DNA from: Treponema sp.
GTDB taxonomy: Bacteria > Spirochaetota > Spirochaetia > Treponematales > Treponemataceae
Assembly (NCBI GenBank): GCA_022640795.1
Contig: JALCCK010000025.1
Coordinates: 1-35,755, forward strand
DNA length: 35,755 nucleotides
Direction: 5' to 3'
A model generated the notes under the pieces. That model did not search any database. It saw only the letters and a program-made list of their open reading frames with translations, and was not told the origin of the DNA. This document shows positions 24,056-32,302 of the stretch, piece by piece (the first letter of the stretch is position 1; every line of letters begins with the position of its first letter). The position numbers and the translations under genes were made by a program.

Positions 24056-25619
24056 AAAAGCGGTAAAAAGAGAAACTGCTGTTGTTTTACTGTCATTGTT
24101 CTGCTGCTGCTTCGGTATAGCAGAAGAAACTCAGTGGACACTTGCTGCGCAAAAATTCCGGTTCAGGACTACCGGCAGCATTGCTCCGTTTGAAGAAGCT
24201 GAAGCGTCTCTGCTTCCCCAGCTCATACTGGAGAATATATCGCAGGGACTTTACAGAACTCCGTTACCGGATGAGATTCTGAGCAGAAAACTGGATACCT
24301 TGAAGACAGAACGGACTTCGCTGTTTCTTCAGCTTTCCGGAGAAATACAGAAACGCGATGCGATCGTTCTTGAAGAGTCTTCTGCGGAAAGTTTTAAAAA
24401 AGCTGTCGCAGCGCAGAATAAAAAAATACAGGATATTCAGGTAAAGATAAATGAAAATGTCGCAACGGCTGAAAAATTGTCTCAGGAATATAGTTCGGAC
24501 GGCGCCCCGGCGACAGGCGCTCCGGACGACAGGCAGATTCCGTTTTTCGGTCCTGCAGGAAAAAAGGATGAACAAAAACCGCTGGCTGTCGTTTTGTATA
24601 ACGACAGCTATACGGCGCTGTACGAACCTCCTGCTGCTGTCTCTCAGCATGAGTATGGGGGATTTGAATTTGCAAACGATATCCGGAGTAAGAAAATCGA
24701 CGGACTTATAACCGGAATAATAAAAAATTACGGAGATTATGCAGCTGTCACCGTTACGCTGCGGCTGTATCCGGGAGCGTTGGAAGCCGGTACCGTTACT
24801 GAAATCGGATTGCTGTCCGATACCGCTGCTCTTGCTAAAAATATAGTGTATTCCTTAGTTCCCCTTCTTTCCAACAGTCTTCCGGTAACGCTGCAGTTCG
24901 ATATTCAGCCGCCAGAGGCACTTCCCGGTCTGCGGCTGATGCTTGACGACAGGGCTTTCAATTCTGTTCCTGATCACGTAGTTGTTCCTAGTGGTATTCA
25001 TACAGTTTCTTTTGAATCTGACGGTTACGATTTGCAGCGTATTACCTATAATTTTTCCGGCGGCGGTCGTTTTTTTGTAAGTGTCCTATTGCAAAAGACG
25101 ACAGAGAAAGATCTCGTTTTATTTTTTCCCGACGTCATGGGGGCGGTATATCCAGACGGTGTTTACACCGGGGAAACCGGAACAGAAAAGCACGGCATAT
25201 CCGTCAGAGTAAACGGGAAACCCGTTATCGGTGAATTTCGGGATGCGGAAAATAAATCCGCTTTTTTCTATATTCCTTCGAATTTACAACGCACCGGTGC
25301 ACAGCTTTCGGTCAGTGTTGATACGTACGACAGGGCGGCAGATATTGAAAAGCATCGCAGAAAAATGTATCTTGCTTATAGTATACTTATTTCATCGTTG
25401 CCGGCTTCTTTTTATGCGTACGGAAATTTTAACTCGAAAGTAAATGCGTACAACGACGGGCGGGAAGACTATGATGAAGTGTTGAAGTGGCAGACGTATT
25501 CCAGAACGGCGGTCGGATTTTCGGTGGCCGCGGGAATATGGTTTTCATACGAATTGATACGATATCTGTTTTCGGTTGACCAGGTGCTGCCGGAAACTGT
25601 AAAAAAAAATAAAGGATAG
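24045..25619 (+). CDS. Secreted protein of unknown function with coiled coil and PEGA-like domain
   Basis: 524 residues from the ATG at 24045, chosen because it leaves a clean signal peptide (KKAVKRETAVVLLSLFCCCF, cut near AEE). An upstream in-frame ATG at 24000 lies inside prfB and would spoil it. Residues about 75-150 are charged and helical, likely coiled coil. Residues about 285-345 (LPGLRLMLDDRAFNSVPDHV, then SGIHTVSFESDGY) match the PEGA pattern often seen in surface or periplasmic proteins. Two hydrophobic segments near the C-terminus (YLAYSILISSLPASFYAYG; TAVGFSVAAGIWFSYELI) may anchor it. The function is not known. It overlaps prfB by 11 nt and precedes ftsY by 5 nt. Confidence 0.75.
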   Translation: MTSKKAVKRETAVVLLSLFCCCFGIAEETQWTLAAQKFRFRTTGSIAPFEEAEASLLPQLILENISQGLYRTPLPDEILSRKLDTLKTERTSLFLQLSGEIQKRDAIVLEESSAESFKKAVAAQNKKIQDIQVKINENVATAEKLSQEYSSDGAPATGAPDDRQIPFFGPAGKKDEQKPLAVVLYNDSYTALYEPPAAVSQHEYGGFEFANDIRSKKIDGLITGIIKNYGDYAAVTVTLRLYPGALEAGTVTEIGLLSDTAALAKNIVYSLVPLLSNSLPVTLQFDIQPPEALPGLRLMLDDRAFNSVPDHVVVPSGIHTVSFESDGYDLQRITYNFSGGGRFFVSVLLQKTTEKDLVLFFPDVMGAVYPDGVYTGETGTEKHGISVRVNGKPVIGEFRDAENKSAFFYIPSNLQRTGAQLSVSVDTYDRAADIEKHRRKMYLAYSILISSLPASFYAYGNFNSKVNAYNDGREDYDEVLKWQTYSRTAVGFSVAAGIWFSYELIRYLFSVDQVLPETVKKNKG

Positions 25620-25624
25620 CTACC

Positions 25625-26500
25625 ATGTCTAAAATCTCATTTGCACAAAAAGTACGCTCTTTGTTTTCCATGCAGCGGAACCGTTCGGAAGATTTTTTCG
25701 ACGATCTTACGGATGCACTTATTGAAGGTGATATCGGAGCAAAAACGGCGGTTGCGCTTGTCGAAGAGCTTGAAAAAAACTGCAAAACCGGGCACATTAC
25801 CGATGAACACGATATTCTGCTTAAACTGAAGCTGCTGCTCACTGCAACGCTTAAATCTGAACGGCCGGAGATTTATCCCGGAAAGACGAATATATGGCTG
25901 CTGCTCGGCGTTAACGGCGTCGGTAAAACGACGACTGCCGCAAAATTAGCGGCATGGTATAAACCCCGGGGTGTTTCCAGCATTGTTATGGCTGCTGCAG
26001 ATACGTTTCGGGCAGCGGCCATAGATCAGATTCAGATTCACGGGAAAAATACCGGAATACGCGTCGTAAATCACCAGATGGGTTCCGATCCGTCTGCTGT
26101 TGTTTTTGATGCAGCCGAAGCGGTTAAAGCTTCCGGCGGCGGATTAGTGCTGGCTGATACGGCAGGCCGGCTTCATAACAAGGAAAATCTTGTTCACGAA
26201 CTTGAAAAGATTAATCGTACGGCAACCCAGAAGGCCGACGACGGATGCAGCCGGAGAATTCTGGTGATTGATGCGACAACGGGTCAGAATGCGCTCCGTC
26301 AGGCTGAAGTGTTTAACGAAGCTGTCGGCGTAGATGCGGTAATTCTGACGAAATATGATTCGTCTGCAAAAGGCGGTGCCGCTGTTTCCATCGGAAAAGA
26401 ACTGGGGATTCCGGTTGCGTTTGTTTGTACCGGAGAAAAATACGGTGATATTGAAGAATTTTCTGCTGAAAAGTATATCGACGAATTCCTCGGACTGTAA
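25625..26500 (+). CDS. ftsY: Signal recognition particle receptor FtsY
   Basis: 291 residues, the NG domains only, without the acidic A domain of E. coli FtsY. G-domain motifs: G1 GVNGVGKTTTAAKLA, AADTFRAAAIDQ, G3 LADTAGRLHNKENL, TTGQNAL, G4 TKYDSSAKGG, and the closing GEKYGDIEEFSAEKYIDEFLGL. The GTPase docks SRP-bound ribosomes at the inner membrane. AAAGGA precedes the start. FtsY sits among genes for envelope proteins and the Lol system, so this run is devoted to getting proteins to and through the inner membrane. Confidence 0.96.
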   Translation: MSKISFAQKVRSLFSMQRNRSEDFFDDLTDALIEGDIGAKTAVALVEELEKNCKTGHITDEHDILLKLKLLLTATLKSERPEIYPGKTNIWLLLGVNGVGKTTTAAKLAAWYKPRGVSSIVMAAADTFRAAAIDQIQIHGKNTGIRVVNHQMGSDPSAVVFDAAEAVKASGGGLVLADTAGRLHNKENLVHELEKINRTATQKADDGCSRRILVIDATTGQNALRQAEVFNEAVGVDAVILTKYDSSAKGGAAVSIGKELGIPVAFVCTGEKYGDIEEFSAEKYIDEFLGL

Positions 26501-26503
26501 ATT

Positions 26504-27244
26504 GTGCATAAATTTCTGCCGGGTATTCCGGTCATTCTGTTTTTACTTCCTTCTCTTCTTTTTTCACAGACTGCTGCCGGATCAGAAGATTTTTTCGAGT
26601 CTTATGCGGCAGACGGGGTGCCGGCAGTCGTCTCTGTCGCTGGTGAACTGCTTACGCGGCGGACGTATGACGACTCGTACCGGCTGAAAGCTGTTGAAAC
26701 ATGGCAGCTGTCGGGAACTGCTGAAACAGCAGTTCTTTTGCGCACACTCCGGTATGAATATGAGGGAAATGCACAGCTTGCAGCTGCTTCAGTCGCTGTT
26801 GATCATCGTACCGGCAGAGAAATTTCAAAAAAATTTGATAAGTACGGTTCTGTCATTGAACAGAAAGATTCGCTCGTAGAGACGTTGCAGGGTGAACTGA
26901 AAAAAATACCGGAGCGCATACAGCGTACCGACTATGATAGTGAAAACAGAGTTACAACGATGACAATCATTCGTTTTCGATATGACGATGCTGCCGTTCT
27001 GAAGGGGCAGGAGACGACGTGCCGGAAGTTTACGTACGACGGAAAAGGAAAATTACCGGACACTGACGAATATAAAGATGGTATCCTTGAAAAACGTATT
27101 GTCTATACGGACGAATCAACGTACGTTCAGTCTCTTTTTTTTGATGACGGATATGAGGTCAGAACAACGTTCAATAACGGCAGTAAAATTATGGATCGGT
27201 TTTTAAAGAACGGAGAGGAAATCAGGAGAAAAACCTATGAGTAA
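26504..27244 (+). CDS. Secreted protein of unknown function
   Basis: 246 residues from a GTG 3 nt after the ftsY stop; no clear ribosome site, so translational coupling is likely. The signal peptide (KFLPGIPVILFLLPSLLFSQ) supports the start and export. The mature part contains repeated short strands with Tyr-Asp and Asp-Gly turns (LRYEYEGNAQLAA, FDKYGSVIEQKDSL, TYDGKGKLPDTDEYKDG, FFDDGYEVRTTFNNG), which resembles beta-hairpin (RHS/YD or MORN-like) repeats. No family is recognised. It overlaps lolC by 8 nt and may be linked to envelope lipoprotein traffic by position only. Confidence 0.7.
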   Translation: MHKFLPGIPVILFLLPSLLFSQTAAGSEDFFESYAADGVPAVVSVAGELLTRRTYDDSYRLKAVETWQLSGTAETAVLLRTLRYEYEGNAQLAAASVAVDHRTGREISKKFDKYGSVIEQKDSLVETLQGELKKIPERIQRTDYDSENRVTTMTIIRFRYDDAAVLKGQETTCRKFTYDGKGKLPDTDEYKDGILEKRIVYTDESTYVQSLFFDDGYEVRTTFNNGSKIMDRFLKNGEEIRRKTYE

Positions 27245-28535
27245 AAGAAAGCAGCTGCTGCCCCGATGGGTACTTTTTGTATCGAACCGGTTTGCCAGGG
27301 TAGACAGAAAGGGGCGTTCCGCTGTTACAACTTTTCTTGCTTCTCTTGGAATCTGCTTCGGCGTCATGACGTTAATTGTTGTCATCAGTGTTATGAACGG
27401 TTTTCAGATGAGTTTTATAGATGCCATCATGGAAATCAGTTCATATCATCTTCGTGTGACCGACGTTCCTCCTGCCGCGGCAGCAGGTTTTGAACAGTTC
27501 TGTGCTGATTCGGAACAGATAAGAGCCGCTGTTCCTTTTTACGAAGCACAAAGCCTTATGGTCGGTACCGCGAATCGCCAGGCTGCAGCTATCGTACGTG
27601 CTGTTCCTGCTGATATCTGCAGCAAAGATAACGGTTTTGCGAAAGAACTTACGCTTGTGTCAGGAAGTTTTGATTTATCGGGCGATACTATTGTGATCGG
27701 GGCCGATCTCGCCCGGAATCTTGGGGTTACACTCGGTTCTTCTGTTAATTTGTTTGCGCTCAGCGGCGGCAGTGATGTCGATCTCCTTTCCCCGGACAGA
27801 ATATTTTCGGTTGTCGGGATTTTCCAATCGGGGTATGCGGATATAAACAGTTCCTATTCATTTATAAGTCTTGCCGCCGGAAAGCGGTACTTCGGAAAAA
27901 ACGCATCGCTTGTTTACGGACTAAAGCTCCGTAACTCCGGAGCGGACTCGGAAGCTGCCGCCATGCTGGCAGCCGAATTTCCGGAAATAAAAACAGAATC
28001 GTGGCGTTCGTATAACAGGGCCTTTTTCGGAGCACTCAGAATAGAGAAAACGATGTTGATGCTTCTTGTCTGCCTTATTTTTGTTGTTGTCGGAATTAAT
28101 ATTTTTAACGGAATGCGACGCCTTGTCTATGAACGGCGGTCAGAGATTTCCGTGTTGTCCGCACTGGGGGGCAACAGCAGGTATATTCAGATTATTTTTA
28201 TTCTGCGCGGATTTTTAACCGGTTTTGAAGGAGCCGTTCCCGGGCTTGCACTGGGGCTGCTGCTGAGTGTCAGAATCGGTTCTGTATTTGTGTTTGCGGC
28301 GAAGGCCATTTATGCAGTCCAGTATTTTTTTACTATGATCGCATCGCCTGCCGATTCCATTTTTATACGTGAAAATCCCATGTATTTTGTCTACGCGCAG
28401 ATTCCGGCGCGTATAGTCCCGCAGGAAGTACTGCTGATTACAATTTTCGGGATTTTTTCTTCTCTGCTTGCTTCGTGGGTTGCAAGCAGATCAGTTTTAC
28501 AGATGACGGCGGCGGAGGTGCTCAGAGATGAGTGA
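27237..28535 (+). CDS. lolC: Lipoprotein-releasing ABC system permease (LolC/LolE family)
   Basis: 432 residues of the FtsX/MacB_PCD type. One N-terminal membrane segment (TFLASLGICFGVMTLIVVIS, followed by MNGFQ, a typical LolC/E sequence), a large periplasmic domain (about 60-260), and three C-terminal membrane segments. It forms the membrane part of LolCDE, which extracts lipoproteins from the inner membrane for transport outward. It overlaps the ATPase gene by 8 nt. Which of the two permeases equals LolC or LolE cannot be fixed from sequence here. Confidence 0.88.
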   Translation: MSKRKQLLPRWVLFVSNRFARVDRKGRSAVTTFLASLGICFGVMTLIVVISVMNGFQMSFIDAIMEISSYHLRVTDVPPAAAAGFEQFCADSEQIRAAVPFYEAQSLMVGTANRQAAAIVRAVPADICSKDNGFAKELTLVSGSFDLSGDTIVIGADLARNLGVTLGSSVNLFALSGGSDVDLLSPDRIFSVVGIFQSGYADINSSYSFISLAAGKRYFGKNASLVYGLKLRNSGADSEAAAMLAAEFPEIKTESWRSYNRAFFGALRIEKTMLMLLVCLIFVVVGINIFNGMRRLVYERRSEISVLSALGGNSRYIQIIFILRGFLTGFEGAVPGLALGLLLSVRIGSVFVFAAKAIYAVQYFFTMIASPADSIFIRENPMYFVYAQIPARIVPQEVLLITIFGIFSSLLASWVASRSVLQMTAAEVLRDE

Positions 28536-29241
28536 ACTTATTTCTATTACGGGTCTTGAAAAAACCTACGTTTCAAAAAGTGAAAAGCTTACGGTACTCA
28601 AGGATCTGGACTTTAAATTGATCGAAGGACATTCCGCCGTTATAATCGGTGAAAGCGGCAGCGGAAAGAGTACGTTTTTGAATATTCTCGGCGGGCTCGA
28701 TTCTGCTACGGCCGGAATCGTGCAAGCCGGACCGTATGTGGTATCAGAACTTGATGAAGATGGACTTGCTGCCTACCGGTCCCACTTTCTCGGATTCGTA
28801 TTTCAGTTCCATTATCTTCTGAAGAATTTTACCGCTCTCGAAAACGTATTTCTTCCGGCCTATATGGCGGGCGTTTCCCGCAGGGCTGCGATGGAAAAAG
28901 CTTCGTTGCTGCTGTCCGATGTCGGACTTTCTTCACGAATGGATCATTTACCGTCGGAACTCTCCGGTGGAGAACGGCAGCGTGTGGCTGTCGCACGCTC
29001 TCTGGTAAACGATCCTGAGCTGATTCTGGCAGATGAGCCTACCGGTAATTTAGACCCTGCAAATGCAGCACTTATCGGCGATATGCTTTTTTCTATGGCG
29101 GAACGATACCGGAAGACGCTGGTACTTGTCACTCATGACCGCACACTGGCTGAAAAAGGTGAATTCCTGTACAACATTCGGGACGGTCATTTTACTTGTG
29201 ACAGAACCCCCTGCAGGGAACAGGAACCGGGTACGCTATGA
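28528..29241 (+). CDS. lolD: Lipoprotein-releasing ABC system ATPase
   Basis: 237 residues. Walker [19 protein letters not shown] near residue 42, Q-loop region [21 protein letters not shown] (characteristic of LolD/MacB-type ATPases), signature [15 protein letters not shown], Walker [14 protein letters not shown], and the switch His in LVTHDR. It is encoded between the two permeases, with overlaps of 8 and 4 nt, and would power lipoprotein release. MacB-like export ATPases are similar, but the LolC/E-type partners favour LolD. Confidence 0.93.
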   Translation: MSELISITGLEKTYVSKSEKLTVLKDLDFKLIEGHSAVIIGESGSGKSTFLNILGGLDSATAGIVQAGPYVVSELDEDGLAAYRSHFLGFVFQFHYLLKNFTALENVFLPAYMAGVSRRAAMEKASLLLSDVGLSSRMDHLPSELSGGERQRVAVARSLVNDPELILADEPTGNLDPANAALIGDMLFSMAERYRKTLVLVTHDRTLAEKGEFLYNIRDGHFTCDRTPCREQEPGTL

Positions 29242-30572
29242 CAGTTTCTTCTTCTATTATGTATGCAGTGCGGTTGCTGTTTCCGAAAGCCGGAAAAAAG
29301 TCAACTGCGATCAGAAGTATGAAGGGAGCTCTGCTGTGTGTCGGAATAAGCCTGATTCCGCTGGTTGTCGTTATGACGATTTCGAACGGTATGGTAGACG
29401 GTATAACGGCACGTCTTATCGGTCTTTCAAGTTCCCATTTGCTGGTAAAAGTTCCGTATTTCAGTCCTGAATCAGAAAGCCCTGAGGCACTTACAGCTTT
29501 TTCAAAACGGCTTGAAACCTTTACGGGAATCACGGCGGCGTCCCCAGAGATACAGGGAACAGCACTGGCAGCCGGAAAAAAAGGACGTACCGGTGCTGTG
29601 GTGCGGGCCGTTAATTTTTCTTTGTTCGACCGTAACCAGTCGTTCCGGTCCCTGCTGAAAGTTACGGCGGGAACGATTCCGCAGCGTTTTGAAGCTGGCA
29701 GGCAGCCGGCCGTTATCGGCGAAAAAATTGCCTCCCTGCTTGGGATCGGTGTCGGTGATACCTTCCGGCTTATAACGGGTTTGCAGGGAACTGGCGGAGC
29801 AGTCGTTCCCAAAATGAGCGTTTTCCGCGTAGCTGCTGTCGTTTCGTGCGGATACGAGGAACTTGACGCACTCTGGATTTTCATTCCGCTTACAGCGGGT
29901 ATGCAGATCCTTCCGGCACAAAGCAGCGCGGTGAGCGTTATGCTTGAAACTCCCGATGCATTTTCGCAGAAACTACCGGAAATTCAGACAGAAGTAGAAA
30001 AACAACTGAACGGAGAAATGTCTGTTTATCGCTGGGATCAGCTCAATTCTTCCGAATATGAAAATTTTGCATCAACGCGTATGATGCTTACCTTCATCAT
30101 GCTGCTTATTGTTCTGGTTGCATCAGTTAATATTTCTTCTGCACTGGTAATGCTTGCCATGGAACGGCGATACGAGATAGCTGTCCTTAAAAGTCTCGGC
30201 GGAACGTCGGAGGGAATTACTTTCTCTTTTCTGATTACCGGAGCGGCTGTCGGCCTGGGAGGCGTCCTGTTCGGAATACCGTTAGGGCTCCTTGTATCAG
30301 TGAATATAAATAAAATCCTTCATTTTTCGGAAAAAACAGTAAACATTATTGCTGAATTTGTGTATCTTTTAAGAGGAACAGACCTGAGTAAATTCAGTCA
30401 GATTCATCTGCTGGACCCTGCATATTATCTGCAGATAATTCCTGTTTCGATCCCCTGTAAGGAGCTGGTTCTTATCGGGATCTGTACTCTTATACTTTCG
30501 CTTGCGGTTTCCGCTGTGCCCGCTGTAAAGGCAGGTTGTGAAAAACCCATTGAAATACTGCGAAAAAGTTAA
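29238..30572 (+). CDS. lolE: Lipoprotein-releasing ABC system permease, second subunit (LolC/LolE family)
   Basis: 444 residues with the same layout as the first permease: membrane segment SMKGALLCVGISLIPLVVVM followed by TISNGMVDG, a periplasmic domain of about 220 residues, then three C-terminal membrane segments (LTFIMLLIVLVASVNISSAL with the following MLAMERRYEIAVLKSLG coupling region typical of FtsX proteins). It starts inside the lolD stop (ATGA). The two permeases are clearly diverged, as expected for a heterodimeric LolCDE. This is the last gene of the run; a separate promoter lies just after it. Confidence 0.88.
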   Translation: MTVSSSIMYAVRLLFPKAGKKSTAIRSMKGALLCVGISLIPLVVVMTISNGMVDGITARLIGLSSSHLLVKVPYFSPESESPEALTAFSKRLETFTGITAASPEIQGTALAAGKKGRTGAVVRAVNFSLFDRNQSFRSLLKVTAGTIPQRFEAGRQPAVIGEKIASLLGIGVGDTFRLITGLQGTGGAVVPKMSVFRVAAVVSCGYEELDALWIFIPLTAGMQILPAQSSAVSVMLETPDAFSQKLPEIQTEVEKQLNGEMSVYRWDQLNSSEYENFASTRMMLTFIMLLIVLVASVNISSALVMLAMERRYEIAVLKSLGGTSEGITFSFLITGAAVGLGGVLFGIPLGLLVSVNINKILHFSEKTVNIIAEFVYLLRGTDLSKFSQIHLLDPAYYLQIIPVSIPCKELVLIGICTLILSLAVSAVPAVKAGCEKPIEILRKS

Positions 30573-30576
30573 AATA

Positions 30577-30585
30577 TGCTATAAT
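30577..30585 (+). promoter_or_regulatory. Extended -10 promoter of mcsA-mcsB-clpC-avtA
   Basis: TGC followed directly by a perfect TATAAT (30580-30585) gives an extended -10 element. No -35 box is found at normal spacing (TTGAAA at 30550-30555 is too far), which is acceptable for this promoter type. The leader is about 25 nt and carries AAGGGG. Confidence 0.65.
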
Positions 30586-30616
30586 AAAACAGGACGGAAT
30601 TCGTCAAGGGGTGTTT

Positions 30617-31201
30617 ATGCTTTGTGATTTTTGCCACAAACGGGAGGCTGTGTTCTTTATTGAACAGGTCAGTAAAAATACACGTAAAAAGCTTAATATA
30701 TGTATGGAGTGTGCCGTAAGTCGTGGAATATCTCCTGATCCCAAGGCCATAGAGCGTTCTATCGGTATTCTGTTTGCCGAACTTGCAAATGACGGAAAGA
30801 AATCTGAAAAAGAAACCGACAAATTGTGCCCGGTCTGCGGCAGAAGTCTTTCACTCATAAAAAAAACCGGCAGGCTGGGATGCCCGGAATGTTATGCAGT
30901 TTTCAAGAATGATATTCTGGAACTTATGAAACAGAAGAATATAAAAGGCCCGTATACGGGTTCCCTGCCGCATCGGCTTTCAACCTTCCGGTCGGTATTG
31001 ACTGACCGGGTAGATCTTCAGACGAAACTTGAAAAATCAATAGAATCTGAAGATTATGAAAAAGCTGCCATATACCGGGATTATCTGCGTGCATTGGAAC
31101 GTTCTCCCGTGACGGGAATAACCGGTATTCTGCCCAGGGAAAAAAAAGATACCGGGCAGAATGATGCAACGTGCTTAAAGGATTCTGACGACGATGAATA
31201 A
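30617..31201 (+). CDS. mcsA: McsA-like zinc/UVR-motif protein
   Basis: 194 residues from ATG 30617, set by AAGGGG 5 nt upstream; an in-frame GTG at 30611 overlaps that ribosome site. Four Cys pairs (CDFC, CMEC, CPVC, CPEC) in the first 100 residues bind zinc, and a UVR motif (LEKSIESEDYEKAAIYRDYLRAL) lies near 140-162. In Firmicutes McsA activates the arginine kinase McsB and works with ClpC. It overlaps mcsB by 8 nt. No ctsR gene precedes it, unlike the Bacillus operon. Confidence 0.9.
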   Translation: MLCDFCHKREAVFFIEQVSKNTRKKLNICMECAVSRGISPDPKAIERSIGILFAELANDGKKSEKETDKLCPVCGRSLSLIKKTGRLGCPECYAVFKNDILELMKQKNIKGPYTGSLPHRLSTFRSVLTDRVDLQTKLEKSIESEDYEKAAIYRDYLRALERSPVTGITGILPREKKDTGQNDATCLKDSDDDE

Positions 31202-32285
31202 TGGAAGCGATTCTATAAATGCAGCAGCCGCATGGTATGCAAGCCCGGGGCAGTTTAATGATGTTATTCTTTCTACCCGGGCGCGGCTTGTACGAAATTT
31301 AGCTAATTTTCCTTTCCCTGAAGATTTTCGGGACGATGACAGCGAAAGAGTTCAGACGCTGGTTTTTGATTCTTTTTCCCATTGCAGTACGCCTGAAAAT
31401 TTTCAGGCGGTTTCGACAGAGAATCTTGATCCGCTTGGGCTGAAAATACTCTCGGAACGGGGAATAACGGATACGAACGGAGGGACCGGTATCATTCTGC
31501 GGGCAGACGGAAAAGTTTCCTGCACGGTCAACAGCCGCGACCATCTTCGTATTTCTGCTTTTATTCCGGGGCTTGACTGCAACGGAGCGTATGCGATGTG
31601 CCGCTCCGTAGATGAGGAACTGCAGCAATCCATGCAGTTCGCGGCATCGTATGATTTCGGCTATCTGACCTCTTCACTCGATGATGCAGGCAGCGGCCTT
31701 AAGCTTTCCATGCGTGTTCATCTTCCTTCGCTTTCATTCTTGAATAGAATTGAGCCGCTGATAAATTTCGCAGCCTCGAAGGGGCTTTCTGTTTCTGCAG
31801 CTTTCGGAGCAGGCGACAGACCCGGAACTTCGCTGGGACAGTATTATCAGATTTCAACCGTATCGGCGATGACAGGAAATGAACTGGATCAGATTACTAC
31901 CATCACTGCAATGGGAAAGTATCTGTATGAAACTGAAACAGCAGCGAGGGAGGAATGCCGGAAAAACGAATCGACTTCCCTGTGGGATAGAATTTCACGT
32001 TCGTATGCGGCCTCCCGGTTCGGAAAACTGCTGCCGCTGCGTGAAGCGGTGGAAATCGTTTCTGGCGTAAAATGGGGACTGGATCTCGGCTATCTGTCGG
32101 GAACTTCTGATGCGGATCTTTTTGCATTGCTGTACAGAATTCAGGAAGGGCATCTGGAGTTTGTTTTGAAAAACGGAACGTTCAGTTTTGAAAAAGATAT
32201 TGAAAAACAGAAAGATCTTCGCGTTATGAGGCTCCGGGCGCTCATAACGCAGGAATCTCTCAGCACCATTAATTTTGTCGCATAG
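31194..32285 (+). CDS. mcsB: McsB-like protein-arginine kinase homologue, probably inactive
   Basis: 363 residues aligning end to end with McsB, which phosphorylates arginines to mark proteins for ClpCP. The nucleotide-site start VILSTRARLVRNL, HLPSL and the C-terminal GLDLGYLSG are kept. Several catalytic positions are not: the family NEEDH is NSRDH at residues 113-117, the CPTN of the active-site loop is SLDD at 161-164, and the R...GEG-x-E segment is SAAFGAGDRPG at about 201-211. So the general-base glutamates and reactive cysteine are replaced. The reading frame is intact and the operon position kept, so it is probably a functional non-catalytic protein, for example a binding adaptor for ClpC. 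The comparison with McsB was made from memory of the family, not by a computed alignment. Confidence 0.85.
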   Translation: MNNGSDSINAAAAWYASPGQFNDVILSTRARLVRNLANFPFPEDFRDDDSERVQTLVFDSFSHCSTPENFQAVSTENLDPLGLKILSERGITDTNGGTGIILRADGKVSCTVNSRDHLRISAFIPGLDCNGAYAMCRSVDEELQQSMQFAASYDFGYLTSSLDDAGSGLKLSMRVHLPSLSFLNRIEPLINFAASKGLSVSAAFGAGDRPGTSLGQYYQISTVSAMTGNELDQITTITAMGKYLYETETAAREECRKNESTSLWDRISRSYAASRFGKLLPLREAVEIVSGVKWGLDLGYLSGTSDADLFALLYRIQEGHLEFVLKNGTFSFEKDIEKQKDLRVMRLRALITQESLSTINFVA

Positions 32286-32302
32286 GCAAAGGCAGGAAAT
32301 AT

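Noticed and set aside
30592..30605. GACG-GAATT-CGTC partial palindrome in the mcsA leader
   Set aside because: Arms of only 4 bp; not like a CtsR or HrcA (CIRCE) site.
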